A stretch of DNA of 64,000 nt, taken from assembly GCF_001647715.1 (NCBI RefSeq), contig NZ_CP015600.1, positions 5,270,001 to 5,334,000 of the forward strand. The letters are read 5' to 3'. The notes under the pieces are model-generated. The model did no database searches. It had not been told where the DNA came from and worked only from the letters and a program-made list of their open reading frames with translations. The position numbers were made by a program, and so were the translations under genes. Source of the DNA: Pseudomonas antarctica (lineage in GTDB: Bacteria > Pseudomonadota > Gammaproteobacteria > Pseudomonadales > Pseudomonadaceae). Below are positions 21,450 to 31,894 of the stretch, in pieces. Every line of letters begins with the position of its first letter. Position 1 is the stretch's first letter.

Positions 21450-22154
21450 ATGAGCAAATACAACCAGATCTATACCGATCTGCTTGCCAACATCACCACT
21501 GAACGCCTGCAACGCGGCACGCGCCTTCCCTCCGAAACCGAACTGATGGACGCCTACCAAGCCAGCCGTGGCACCGTGCGCCGCGCTATCGAGCAGCTGC
21601 AGGAACGCGGGTTTGCGCAAAAAATCCACGGCAAGGGCACCTTCGTGCTGTCGCCCAACCCGATCGAGTTCCAACTGGGTGGCATCGTCAGCTTCCACGA
21701 AACCCACGCCGACCTGGGCGATGACGTACGCACCGACGTCGTCGAATTCAGCCAGTTCCCGCTGGAAGGCTCTCTGCTGCAACACATCGAAGCCGAGCCC
21801 GGCACGTTGATCACGCGGATCAAACGGGTACGGCGCATCGGCGGCAAACGGGTGATCCTCGACATCAACCACTTCGTCGCCGACCTGATCCCAGGCCTGG
21901 ACCGCTCGATTGCCGAGCAGTCGATCTATGCGTTTATCGAAGACACCTTGCAGCTGCAGATCAGCTACGCGCAGCGCACCATCGAAGCCCTGCCCCGCAG
22001 CAAAGACGACCAGGCACATCTGGACCTGGATGGGCAAAGCCATGTGATCGTGGTGAGTAACCAGACGTTTTTGCAGGATGGAAGGCAGTTCGAGTACACC
22101 GAGTCGCGGCATACGTTGGATAAGTTTTATTTTTCGGACATTGCCCGGCGCTGA
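21450..22154 (+). CDS. treR: Trehalose operon repressor, GntR/HutC family
   Basis: A 234-residue regulator. Residues ~1-70 are a winged helix-turn-helix (RLPSETELMDAYQASRGTVRRAIEQL, GKGTFV). Residues ~85-230 are a UTRA effector domain. In this family the effector is trehalose-6-P, which releases the repressor. It is divergent from treB and the gap holds two identical palindromes fitting GntR-type sites. Start ATG 21450 begins at MSKYNQIYTDLL; no better ribosome site is present. Ancestrally it faced guaA; a mobile island now lies between them. Confidence 0.9.
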   Translation: MSKYNQIYTDLLANITTERLQRGTRLPSETELMDAYQASRGTVRRAIEQLQERGFAQKIHGKGTFVLSPNPIEFQLGGIVSFHETHADLGDDVRTDVVEFSQFPLEGSLLQHIEAEPGTLITRIKRVRRIGGKRVILDINHFVADLIPGLDRSIAEQSIYAFIEDTLQLQISYAQRTIEALPRSKDDQAHLDLDGQSHVIVVSNQTFLQDGRQFEYTESRHTLDKFYFSDIARR

Positions 22155-22171
22155 GGCCCGAGCGAAGATCA

Positions 22172-22266
22172 AATGTGGGAGCGGGCTTGCTCGCGAATGC
22201 GGGGTATCAGTCACCTGTTCATCAACTGACACACCGCATTCGCGAGCAAGCCCGCTCCCACACTTT
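22172..22266. repeat. REP-type inverted repeat pair (GAGC arms)
   Basis: GTGGGAGCGGGCTTGCTCGCGAA and, inverted, TTCGCGAGCAAGCCCGCTCCCAC, immediately after treR. Confidence 0.88.
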
Positions 22267-22301
22267 TGATCGATGGTGTTTGATTTAGCGTATTCCAGAA
22301 A

Positions 22302-22336
22302 CACAAAACCCCGGCACATGGCCAGGGTTTTGTTAT
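22302..22336. terminator. Bidirectional terminator, probably the ancestral guaA terminator
   Basis: ACCCTGGC-CATGT-GCCGGGGT stem with A/T runs on both sides. Read on the minus strand it ends in TTTTGTG. It lies just outside the left repeat of the guaA island, where the guaA terminator would be without the insertion, and it also ends treR. Confidence 0.7.
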
Positions 22337-22359
22337 TCAGCGCTCACCTGCTACGCAGG

Positions 22360-22374
22360 ATCATTCCCACTCAA
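22360..22374. repeat. Distal att-like direct repeat of the guaA island
   Basis: ATCATTCCCACTCAA, identical to the guaA 3' end copy at 26154-26168. It abuts the hairpin at 22302-22336. Confidence 0.72.
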
Positions 22375-22604
22375 ACATAAAGAATATTAATAAATCATAG
22401 CCTTATTTTAATCACGCCAGCTAATACCACAAAAAATACCATTTGACGAAAAACCCTTTTCACAAACACTGTATTACTCTTACGGCATGATCGTCGACCA
22501 ACTAAAAAGCAAGAGCACTCAGCACATAAAAATAAAAGATTTTTCAATAATCCTCCAAAAGAAAGCCCAACTTGAACTGGGCCTTCTTCACAACGCTTTA
22601 TAAA
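22375..22604. other. AT-rich island interior without a gene
   Basis: About 230 bases rich in A and T, unlike the flanking chromosome. A weak hairpin, AAAGCCCAACTTGAACTGGGCCTTC (22560-22586), could terminate the immunity gene on the minus strand. Nothing else is recognised. Confidence 0.5.
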
Positions 22605-22877
22605 CTATTCAAAAGAATACTTATTTTCAGCCACGAAGGCCGGCTCTTTCCAATTAAGGCCTTTCCTTAGGCTATTACCAGAGTCGACGATGAGTCCTTC
22701 ATCTACCATATTACTAACGAGCTTTAATAGTTCAAGATTATTTGAAATATTGGCCCAATTGTTTCTATTATAAAGTTTATCCAGCCGAGGATACGAAATG
22801 CCGTCTTCGCCTTTCGTTAGAAATAGAACAACATCCCTAGGGTCTTCTGAAATCACCACATCGTTTATTGTATTCAC
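22605..22877 (-). CDS. Presumed bacteriocin immunity protein
   Basis: A 90-residue soluble protein, not recognised by family. It is called immunity because it starts (GTG 22877) inside the stop codon of the bacteriocin gene with a 4-bp GTGA overlap, as immunity genes do. It would bind and neutralise the toxin's C-terminal domain in the cytoplasm. No signal peptide or membrane segment is visible, which suits immunity to a nuclease rather than to a pore-former. Base composition is low in GC, matching the island and differing from the chromosome. Confidence 0.7.
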   Translation of the reverse strand: MNTINDVVISEDPRDVVLFLTKGEDGISYPRLDKLYNRNNWANISNNLELLKLVSNMVDEGLIVDSGNSLRKGLNWKEPAFVAENKYSFE

Positions 22878-25012
22878 TTTGCTTCCCTCTCGCTCTGTAC
22901 CCTGTCAGCTTCTATTGCTTCTGGAGTGTAAAACAGACCTTCACCATCTTTGAGCTTATAATCTTCCAAGGTTGCCGCATGGGCATTATTCCAAGTAACC
23001 CCTCTGTCATCAGGTGCTATTCCATCTGCAACCCCCAATGCCCTATATCGCTCCAACTCTCGAATTTCATGGGTATAAAAGCGTTTGTCAACATCAGCAA
23101 TAGGGACATGACCACTCAAGATCTTTTCTAGACGGTCAATCATGATTTTATTAGCATCGGAGGGGGCAAATCGTCCCGTATGCAACTTAACTAGATCAAT
23201 ACCTTCCAGGGTCACCGACGCCGTAGTCCAGTCGAGGTCTTGAGTGGGCCCACCCGCCTTGTCTGGATTGTACAGCCGCCCGCTGTGCTCACCTTTGGTG
23301 GTTGCCCCTTCGTAAGGGCTACTAAATACCGCATAGATCGGCGGCAAACCCGAATCTGCGGGATAAACGTAAATACCGTCTCGGATGCTCAACTGGCTGG
23401 CAATCGGAAACGGCTCAAGTTTGACCTCAATTGGGGTCAGCGTGATCCCGGTGTATACCGGAGTTTCCAAGGGTTTTGCGGGAGTCGCTGTTGAGCTTTC
23501 ACCTGGTACTGCGATCGGGAATGTCAGGGTGATCGGCGGTGTGTCGTTTGTGGTGAACGTATAGGCGTTGGCTACAGGATCAAGTACCAATGCCCTTACC
23601 GGTACGGAGGACGTTACCCCCCCTGTAGTTTGCGTGGCCACAACCGAATATTTTGACTGATCGCCATAAACCCGATAGGGCACATCAACCGTGCCACCCG
23701 CTGCTGCTATATCGTGCAGGTTGTCAGGTAGATTAGGCGCCAAGTCCTTAGCTGGCAGGTCCAACATTGTCGCGGGCAGTTCCCCGTTGCCAAGGGACTC
23801 TGAATACGTCAACGCCCCAATACCGACTGCCGTGGCCGCACTTACAACTGTACCCAGCGCTACCTTAGCCGCTTGAATCGCTGCATCCAGTGTAATGCCT
23901 GAACCTGTCGTAATAGCAATAGAACCTGCCGCTGTGCTGAGCTGCGTTGCTCCAGCTGCAGGAAGCCTGAAAGTGTGAGCGGCTTTAAGTGCTGCAGCTT
24001 CAACGGCGACCCTGGCGGCCTCGGCGGCTGCAGCCTCATTGGTAATACGCTTAGCTTCAGCCTCCTCTGCAAGACGTACTTGCTCAGCGGCTTCGGCAGC
24101 CACGCGTTGCGCTTCAGCTTCTGCCGCAAGACGAGCCTGTTCAGCTGCGGCCGCCGCTGCGGTTTCGGCTGCCACACGAGCGGCCTCATCTACCACACGC
24201 TTAGCTTCAGCTTCAGCTTCCGCTGCAAGTCGCGCTTGCTCAGCAGCTTCTGCAGCTACACGTTGAGCCTCTACCTGCGCAGCGACTATTGCTGCCTCAG
24301 TTGCAGCCGCTTCATTGGCAATACGCTTAGCTTCAACCTCTGCTGCCGCTCGCTGCGCTTCGACTTCGGCGTTTGCACGTGCTTGAGTCGCCTGTTCTTG
24401 CAGTTTCTGCTTCAGGGCACCTAAATATTCGATTTCACGGCCGATATATTTTGCAGAATACGCAGCCTCAAGTGAGGCGTACCATTCTTTATAGTTCCGA
24501 TCCGGAGGGTAATTCGTCCTCCCCATGCTAATAGCATTAGTGATAAATCGACTCGTGGGGAAGCGAAAGAAATCACCGTAGTAGTACTTATCGCCAATCG
24601 CTTTTTGAGCAGCGTACGCCTGTGCTTTTTGAGCGATAAGTGTATCAACTGAGCGATTATGCTTTTCAATCTGCGCAGCAACGCTCTCGGAGCTGTTTTC
24701 ACTCTGCGCTATTGAGTAAATACTTTCTGTAATAGACGTGGGCATAGATTGAAGCTTTTTTGCAAAATTCGCTTCTTGGTCCCTAACATTTTGAGCGATC
24801 ACAGGTGGATATGTATTAAGTATGTAAGTACGTGTCGCAACGTTAATCAGCTGCCCTACGCGACTATGAGCAAAATCACTGTCATCTCCTCCCCCACCTC
24901 CAAACACCTGAGGCTCATAATTGACGGCCCCAACTTTAATATTCGGCAACTCGTACGATCCGGGTCCTGTCTGTACAGACCCTGGACCTAAGTATTTATC
25001 AAAATCAGACAT
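22874..25012 (-). CDS. S-type pyocin/colicin-like bacteriocin with unassigned toxin domain
   Basis: A 712-residue modular toxin. Residues 1-50 are Gly-rich and flexible. Residues ~190-345 form a long Ala/Glu/Arg-rich coiled coil, expected for receptor binding. Residues ~363-404 are hydrophobic. Residues ~410-565 look like the S-type pyocin translocation domain, ending in the usual PADSGLPPIYAVFSSPY junction. Residues ~566-712 are the killing domain, with FYTHEIRELERYRALG (645-660) and WNNAH (674-678); I cannot name its activity. His/Glu/Asn-rich motifs and a soluble immunity partner suggest a nuclease. ATG 25012 follows AGGAGG at ideal spacing. A LexA box lies 240 bp upstream. Confidence 0.88.
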   Translation of the reverse strand: MSDFDKYLGPGSVQTGPGSYELPNIKVGAVNYEPQVFGGGGGDDSDFAHSRVGQLINVATRTYILNTYPPVIAQNVRDQEANFAKKLQSMPTSITESIYSIAQSENSSESVAAQIEKHNRSVDTLIAQKAQAYAAQKAIGDKYYYGDFFRFPTSRFITNAISMGRTNYPPDRNYKEWYASLEAAYSAKYIGREIEYLGALKQKLQEQATQARANAEVEAQRAAAEVEAKRIANEAAATEAAIVAAQVEAQRVAAEAAEQARLAAEAEAEAKRVVDEAARVAAETAAAAAAEQARLAAEAEAQRVAAEAAEQVRLAEEAEAKRITNEAAAAEAARVAVEAAALKAAHTFRLPAAGATQLSTAAGSIAITTGSGITLDAAIQAAKVALGTVVSAATAVGIGALTYSESLGNGELPATMLDLPAKDLAPNLPDNLHDIAAAGGTVDVPYRVYGDQSKYSVVATQTTGGVTSSVPVRALVLDPVANAYTFTTNDTPPITLTFPIAVPGESSTATPAKPLETPVYTGITLTPIEVKLEPFPIASQLSIRDGIYVYPADSGLPPIYAVFSSPYEGATTKGEHSGRLYNPDKAGGPTQDLDWTTASVTLEGIDLVKLHTGRFAPSDANKIMIDRLEKILSGHVPIADVDKRFYTHEIRELERYRALGVADGIAPDDRGVTWNNAHAATLEDYKLKDGEGLFYTPEAIEADRVQSEREAK
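23988..24445 (-). repeat. Coding repeat for the bacteriocin coiled coil
   Basis: Degenerate in-frame repeats of units such as EQARLAAEAEA and AKRVVDEAA over residues ~190-341. They arise from protein repetition, not from a CRISPR or mobile repeat, and could allow length change by recombination. Confidence 0.7.
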
Positions 25013-25255
25013 GAAAAAACCTCCTTGTTTTTGCGGTCTCTCTGCTTTTTTGAGTCAGCCTACATCCAGAGGAACCGGCATCTCAGAAATACAACATCAA
25101 AGCTTGCATATTCAACAAGTAAAATGGGCAGCTGGTTCTTCCGCAGCCTCTAGGCCATGACGAGCAGTTCCTTCCCTTGGGTTTGCGGGTCCCTCGCATT
25201 ACTTGGCGTAGCAAAATCGACACTCTCTGCGTTCTTACCGCATGTCGCACACAAA
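25013..25255 (-). promoter_or_regulatory. Long leader between LexA box and bacteriocin start
   Basis: About 240 bases between the LexA box and the bacteriocin ATG. A 75-codon open frame crosses it (25083-25310) but has no ribosome site or recognisable product. The AGGAGG of the bacteriocin lies at its end. No P-box for PrtN is recognised. Confidence 0.35.
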
Positions 25256-25271
25256 CTGTATGTCCATACAG
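25256..25271. promoter_or_regulatory. LexA (SOS) box upstream of the bacteriocin
   Basis: CTGTATGTCCATACAG fits the CTG-N10-CAG consensus with 7-bp perfect arms. It overlaps a possible -35 element on the minus strand. DNA-damage induction of the bacteriocin is inferred from this. Confidence 0.72.
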
Positions 25272-25539
25272 CCATTGCGAGCAACCAAAAAATGCATTTG
25301 TGCATACCATTCCGATAGACGGTATTGATTCCTATTTGCCATCGCCAACGAGTGGCTGATCATTTACCGATGGGGTGAGCCAGCCAGCATGAAATGCGAG
25401 CGAGCACCGTCGAATGCGAGCCCATTTGCAATTAATGTGAGCCAGAAATACCGATAAATGCTAGCCCGGAAGCTTTCAAACGCGACCCTCTACATACTGT
25501 CACGGACCGACGGTAAACCCGCGCAGGCCCACGGCATCG

Positions 25540-25863
25540 GCGAATCGGCCTACCACCGCTTCACGCATCGCGTGCTGGCTGACCAGAGCCTTTAAGGTGT
25601 CCGACTGTGACCTCGCCGATCATTGTGTCAGTCCCCGGCGGCGCTCAATGGCCGACACGTCGACCGCAATAAACAGCGCCTCAATGGTGGCCGGGACGGC
25701 GCACGCGCCGCCTCCAAACTTCAACAAAGCCTTACGCATGCGCCTGGGGCAGCTCCAGGACGTGCAGTTCCTGGGCATAGCCCAGGCGCGATAGATGATT
25801 TTGCACCTTCGTGCGCATACGCGGTTGCAGGCTGATCGCGTCGAGCTGTTGGGTTACGCTCAT
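25540..25863 (-). pseudogene. Decayed mobile-element gene fragments
   Basis: A chain of very short open frames that overlap at ATGA-like junctions or break by frameshift. One begins MSVTQQLDAISLQPRMRTKV at 25863 and stops at 25735. Another runs from ATG 25739 to 25620. A third, after a shift, reads KALVSQHAMREAVVGRFADA near 25540-25590. Base composition is GC-rich again, unlike the bacteriocin. They look like remains of an integrative element; I cannot name the genes. Confidence 0.45.
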
Positions 25864-25867
25864 GACA

Positions 25868-26002
25868 GCCATTGACGGAGTAGTTGTAGCGAAATGAAAG
25901 AGGACCGGCCGCGGTGAAGGCCACGTAAAGTCCGTGGCGCTCGTTCACCTTTTAGAGTTTTTCTTTCGGTTTAAGGTTACGCAGTTTGGTATCGGTCAGC
26001 AT
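25868..26002 (-). pseudogene. Tyrosine integrase, N-terminal remnant with nonsense codon
   Basis: From ATG 26002 the deduced MLTDTKLRNLKPKEKL, then a TAA (25954-25952), then KVNERHGLYVAFTAAGPLSF and RYNYSVNG match the start of phage-type integrases carrying the DUF4102 arm-binding domain (LxDxKLR...LYVxVTxxGxxxxRYxYxxNG). A tyrosine codon has apparently become TAA. Similarity ends near 25868 and the catalytic domain is gone. Adjacent to the guaA att-like site, where an island integrase is expected. Confidence 0.72.
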
Positions 26003-26075
26003 GGAGGTCTCGGACTCCACGTAAAAAATACCACCGTGCTTGGCGATGCACAAAGCTGCCAGAATTTGCCAGACC

Positions 26076-26107
26076 CAAAAAGCCAAAAGCCCGCAATTAC
26101 GCGGGCT
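26076..26107 (-). terminator. Current guaA terminator (island-borne)
   Basis: Minus strand AGCCCGC-GTAATT-GCGGGCT followed by TTTTGGCTTTTTGG, 47 nt past the guaA stop, just inside the island. Confidence 0.8.
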
Positions 26108-26153
26108 ACAGGGCATTACTTGCTAGATGGTGCCGGACAATGCCGGACGTCCA

Positions 26154-26168
26154 ATCATTCCCACTCAA
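26154..26168. repeat. guaA-proximal att-like direct repeat
   Basis: ATCATTCCCACTCAA, covering the guaA stop codon and the last three to four codons; identical to 22360-22374. Confidence 0.72.
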
Positions 26169-27732
26169 TCGTCGCCGGCGGCTTGCTCGACACGTCATAC
26201 GTCACGCGCGAAATACCTTCGATCTCATTGATGATACGGCCGCTGACAGTTTCCAGCAGTTCGTACGGCAGGTGCGCCCAACGTGCGGTCATGAAGTCGA
26301 TGGTTTCTACGGCACGCAGGGCCACAACCCAGGCGTAACGACGGCCATCGCCTACAACACCAACCGATTTCACCGGCTGGAACACCACGAATGCCTGGCT
26401 GACTTTGTGGTACCAGTCGGCTTTGCGCAGCTCTTCGATGAAGATGTGGTCGGCGCGACGCAGCAGGTCGGCGTATTCCTTCTTCACTTCACCCAGGATG
26501 CGCACGCCCAGGCCCGGGCCTGGGAATGGGTGACGGTAGACCATGTCGTACGGCAGGCCGAGTTCCAGGCCCAGACGGCGGACTTCGTCCTTGAACAGTT
26601 CGCGCAGCGGTTCTACCAGCTTGAGGTTCATTTCCTCAGGCAGGCCGCCCACGTTGTGGTGGGACTTGATCACGTGGGCCTTGCCGCTCTTGGCGCCGGC
26701 CGACTCGATCACGTCAGGGTAGATGGTGCCTTGGGCGAGGTACTTGATGTTGTCCAGGTGTTTGGCCTGGGCATCGAAGACGTCGATGAAGGTGCGGCCG
26801 ATGATCTTGCGCTTCTTCTCCGGGTCGGACTCGCCGGCCAGGTTATTCAAGAACTGATCTTCAGCGTTGGCGCGGATCACTTTGACGCCCATGTTCTCGG
26901 CGAACATGGCCATCACTTGCTCGCCTTCGTGCAGGCGCAGCAGGCCGTTGTCGACGAAGACGCAAGTCAGCTGATCGCCGATGGCTTTGTGCAGCAGCGC
27001 GGCAACCACGGAGGAGTCAACGCCGCCGGACAGGCCGAGCAGCACGTTGTCGGTGCCGACCTGGGCACGCACGTTGGCGATCGCGTCTTCGGCGATTTTC
27101 GACGGGGTCCACAGGGCTTCACACTCGCAGATGTCGAGGATGAAGCGCGACAGGATGCGGCCGCCTTGCTTGGTGTGGGTCACTTCCGGGTGGAACTGCA
27201 CACCGTAGTAGCCGCGCTCGTCGTTGAACATGCCGGCGATCGGGCAGCTCGGGGTGCTGGCCAGGATGTGGAAGTCTTGCGGCATCTTGGTGACCTTGTC
27301 ACCGTGGCTCATCCATACGTCGAGGCCGAACAGGCCGTCGGCGTCGATGTGGTCTTCGATGCCGTCCAGCAGGCGGCTTTTGCCGACCACGTCGACACGG
27401 GCATAACCGAATTCACGCAGCTCGGAACCTTCAACCTTGCCACCCAGTTGCTCGGCCATGGTCTGCATGCCGTAGCAGATACCGAAGACGGGCACGCCCA
27501 GGTCAAATACGGCTTGCGGGCAGCGCGGGCTGTTGGCTTCGTGCACGGACTCGGGGCCACCGGCGAGGATGACGCCTTTAGGTGCGAATTCGCGGATCGC
27601 TTCGTCGTCCATGTCGAACGGGTGCAGTTCGCAGTACACGCCGATTTCACGCACGCGGCGGGCGATCAGCTGGGTGTACTGGGAACCGAAGTCGAGGATC
27701 AGGATGCGGTGGGCGTGAATGTCGAGGGCCAT
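26155..27732 (-). CDS. guaA: GMP synthase (glutamine-hydrolysing)
   Basis: A 525-residue cytoplasmic enzyme that makes GMP from XMP, ATP and glutamine. Residues ~5-200 are the class I glutaminase ([10 protein letters not shown] with the catalytic Cys; QFHPEVTHT with His-x-Glu). Residues ~205-395 are the ATP pyrophosphatase with [10 protein letters not shown]. The rest is the dimerisation domain ending in TIEWE. The start ATG 27732 gives the family's exact usual length; the open frame extends nine codons further. It follows guaB across a 126-bp repeat-rich gap, as the second gene of the guanine operon. An island is inserted exactly at its 3' end, leaving the protein intact. Confidence 0.97.
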   Translation of the reverse strand: MALDIHAHRILILDFGSQYTQLIARRVREIGVYCELHPFDMDDEAIREFAPKGVILAGGPESVHEANSPRCPQAVFDLGVPVFGICYGMQTMAEQLGGKVEGSELREFGYARVDVVGKSRLLDGIEDHIDADGLFGLDVWMSHGDKVTKMPQDFHILASTPSCPIAGMFNDERGYYGVQFHPEVTHTKQGGRILSRFILDICECEALWTPSKIAEDAIANVRAQVGTDNVLLGLSGGVDSSVVAALLHKAIGDQLTCVFVDNGLLRLHEGEQVMAMFAENMGVKVIRANAEDQFLNNLAGESDPEKKRKIIGRTFIDVFDAQAKHLDNIKYLAQGTIYPDVIESAGAKSGKAHVIKSHHNVGGLPEEMNLKLVEPLRELFKDEVRRLGLELGLPYDMVYRHPFPGPGLGVRILGEVKKEYADLLRRADHIFIEELRKADWYHKVSQAFVVFQPVKSVGVVGDGRRYAWVVALRAVETIDFMTARWAHLPYELLETVSGRIINEIEGISRVTYDVSSKPPATIEWE

Positions 27733-27751
27733 GAAAGAAACTCTGAAAAGC

Positions 27752-27850
27752 AGTTGCAAGCTTCAAGCTGCAAGCTGCAAGTAATCGGAAGCTGCGCGGT
27801 AACTGCACTAGCACAGCACCGCTTGCAGCTTATAACTTGTGGCTTATAGC
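27752..27850. repeat. AAGCTGCAAGC-type short repeats between guaB and guaA
   Basis: Iterations of GCAAGCTTCAAGCTGCAAG followed by an inverted set CTTGCAGCTTATAACTTGTG. The same family occurs at 38206-38365. It is a second intergenic repeat family, distinct from the REP pairs. Confidence 0.7.
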
Positions 27851-27858
27851 TGTCGGCG

Positions 27859-29981
<2,123 letters not shown>

Positions 29982-30007
29982 GAGAGTCCTGCGGTGTGGC
30001 TACTGGC

Positions 30008-30086
30008 CCCATCGCGGGCAAGCCCGCTCCCACATTTGACTGCGTTCACAAATCAAAAATGTGGGAGCCGGGCTTGCCCGCGATGA
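30008..30086. repeat. REP-type inverted repeat pair (GGGC arms)
   Basis: CATCGCGGGCAAGCCCGCTCCCAC and, inverted, GTGGGAGCCGGGCTTGCCCGCGAT, between the zinc-ribbon gene and the TauE-type gene. Confidence 0.86.
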
Positions 30087-30126
30087 GGCCCTGAAGGCTG
30101 GCAGCTTAATCCCTGCCCCACACAGG

Positions 30127-30894
30127 TCAAGTGCTCAAGTACCGCCCGATCAACGCAAGCCCGCTGGCCAACACCAACCACGTCACCAGCTTTACAAAGG
30201 CTTCACGGGACATACGCATCGTCAACCGGCGCCCGAACCACAGCCCCAGGGCCATCGCTGGCAACAGGCACAACGCCAACATCAACAGCGGCACGTCAGC
30301 ATACACCCCGGCAATCAGAAACAGGCTCAGGCGCACCACCGTGCTGCAACTGATCAGCGCACTTTGCGTGGCGCGCGCCGCGTCCTTGGGTAAACGGCTG
30401 TTCAGGTAGATCGCATATAAAAAGCCGCCACTGCCAAACAACGCACCAAACAGCCCGCCGACGGTGCCCATGGGAAACGACCAGCCCGCCGCCAGCTGTG
30501 TCGGCCGTTTTTTTACCGCCAGGCTGTAGATCGCGTAGGCGCTGATAAACAGCCCCATCAATAGCAGCAACAGGTCTGAATGCAGGTTGAGCAAGAAGAT
30601 CACGCCGAGTATGCAACCCATCGCCATGCACGGCAGCAATCGCAACAGCTCGGGCGTGTTCACGTCCCGCCGCGATTGCAGCAGGTTGCCAAAGGCGGCG
30701 ACAAAATCCAGCAGCACCAGCAGCGGGATGATCTTCGACAATGGCATAAACACAATCAGGATCGGCCCCGCGACCAGCGCCGTGCCAAACCCGGCGATAC
30801 CAAACACGATGTAGGCCACGACAATACCGAGGCCGATCACCAGCCAATCAACGCTGCCAAACGACCACTGACTCATCAGCTCAACCGGGCTCAT
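30127..30894 (-). CDS. TauE/SafE-family sulfite exporter-like permease
   Basis: A 255-residue inner membrane protein with about eight hydrophobic segments and the two-repeat layout of the TauE/SafE family (opening VIGLGIVVAYIVFGIAGFGT; mid-protein GTVGGLFGALFGSGGFLYAIYL). Such proteins export sulfite, sulfoacetate or other anions; the substrate here is unknown. Start ATG 30894 has AAGGAAG 7 nt upstream; a longer 268-aa version lacks such support. It is divergent from a LysR regulator 100 bp away, which probably controls it. Confidence 0.86.
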   Translation of the reverse strand: MSPVELMSQWSFGSVDWLVIGLGIVVAYIVFGIAGFGTALVAGPILIVFMPLSKIIPLLVLLDFVAAFGNLLQSRRDVNTPELLRLLPCMAMGCILGVIFLLNLHSDLLLLLMGLFISAYAIYSLAVKKRPTQLAAGWSFPMGTVGGLFGALFGSGGFLYAIYLNSRLPKDAARATQSALISCSTVVRLSLFLIAGVYADVPLLMLALCLLPAMALGLWFGRRLTMRMSREAFVKLVTWLVLASGLALIGRYLST

Positions 30895-30993
30895 GGGCAC
30901 TTCCTTGAAAGAGATGGCCGTCACTTTAGCCATCGTCGAGCGTTGCGACTAATATCTTCAAAGTCCTCCACCCATCTCGAAAAGGCATGACGC

Positions 30994-31884
30994 GTGATCT
31001 CTACTCGCCAACTGCGCTACTTCGTCGAAATCGCCGACAGCGGCAGCTTCAGCGCCGCGGCCGAACGTTTGTTTGTGGCGCAGTCAGCCTTGAGTCGACA
31101 GATCAAGGAGCTGGAAAAACAGCTGCAAACTCCCTTGTTCGAACGCACCGCGCGCCAACCCCGGCTCACGGCGGCCGGTGAAGCCTTCTACCCTCGGGCG
31201 CGCAACCTGCTGAGCGAGTTGCTCAAAGCCAGCGAAATGGCCACGCAGGTGGGCAATGGCCAGCTTGGCACGCTGCGCCTGAGCCATTCGAGCACCGTGC
31301 CGATGAGCGGGCCGTTGCTGCACGGCATCAGCACCTGGCTGGCGCGCTGCCCGGGCGTGTCGATGGACATCGTCAAACTGTCCTCTGAAGCGCAACTGGA
31401 GGAAATTGCCGACGGCCGCCTGGACGTTGGGCTGTTGCGCTTGCCGGTGTTGCGCCAGCGCGAAGGTGTGCGTGTGGTGCCTTTATACAGCGAGCAGCTG
31501 TTGCTGGCGGTGCCGCCGGATCACCCCTTGGCGCGCAGCGACATACCGGTGGAATTGGCGCAGCTCAGGGAAGAAGCGTTTATCTCTATCCCTCACCCGC
31601 AACGCGGTGGCCTGAGTTACCTGTCAGCCGAGCTCTGTATACGTGCCGGTTTTTTCCCCAAGGCGGCGCGAGTGATGTCGCGCAAGACGACCCAGCTGCA
31701 ATTGATCCAGGCCGGCTTCGGTATTGCCTTGTTACCAAAATCCATGCAGGACATCGCCCCTGCCAATGTGCACTTTTTACCCCTGGCCGACCCGGACAGC
31801 CTCAGCACCGTCGCCCTCGCCTGCCACCAGGCGCCGAGCGCGCTGGTCGAGCAATTCTGCCAAACCTTGCACGAATGCCTATAA
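30994..31884 (+). CDS. LysR-family transcriptional regulator
   Basis: A 296-residue regulator. Residues ~1-60 are the winged helix-turn-helix (LRYFVEIADSGSFSAAAERLFVAQSALSRQIKELE). Residues ~90-290 are the periplasmic-binding-like effector domain. Start is GTG 30994, preceded by AAAAGG. Divergent placement suggests it regulates the TauE-type permease and itself. It is followed after 10 nt by xseA, so read-through is possible. The effector is unknown. Confidence 0.9.
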   Translation: MISTRQLRYFVEIADSGSFSAAAERLFVAQSALSRQIKELEKQLQTPLFERTARQPRLTAAGEAFYPRARNLLSELLKASEMATQVGNGQLGTLRLSHSSTVPMSGPLLHGISTWLARCPGVSMDIVKLSSEAQLEEIADGRLDVGLLRLPVLRQREGVRVVPLYSEQLLLAVPPDHPLARSDIPVELAQLREEAFISIPHPQRGGLSYLSAELCIRAGFFPKAARVMSRKTTQLQLIQAGFGIALLPKSMQDIAPANVHFLPLADPDSLSTVALACHQAPSALVEQFCQTLHECL

Positions 31885-31894
31885 ACTGCCGCCC

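Larger units (their letters stand above)
22360..26168. mobile_element. Small integrated island at guaA 3' end (att-like 15-bp repeats)
   Basis: A 15-bp direct repeat, ATCATTCCCACTCAA, occurs at 22360-22374 and at 26154-26168. The right copy contains the guaA stop codon and its last codons. The segment between is AT-rich in parts and carries a bacteriocin, its presumed immunity gene, a LexA box and a decayed tyrosine integrase whose start is 150 bp from the right copy. The guaA 3' end is a known target of tyrosine integrases. That this is one integration event is inference, but repeat, target and integrase agree. Confidence 0.75.

Noticed and set aside
23988..24445. Repeated units resembling a repeat array
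   Set aside because: They are in-frame Ala/Glu/Arg codons of the bacteriocin coiled coil; spacers and identical repeats are absent, so this is not CRISPR.
24921..25160. 79-codon plus-strand frame over the bacteriocin start
   Set aside because: Covers the bacteriocin N-terminus and leader in antisense; no support as a gene.
25083..25310. 75-codon frame upstream of the bacteriocin
   Set aside because: No ribosome site, spans the LexA box, and the product has no recognisable features.
26134..26149. Tandem TGCCGGACA/TGCCGGACG as a possible att core
   Set aside because: It has no second copy at the left end of the island; the 15-bp ATCATTCCCACTCAA repeat does.
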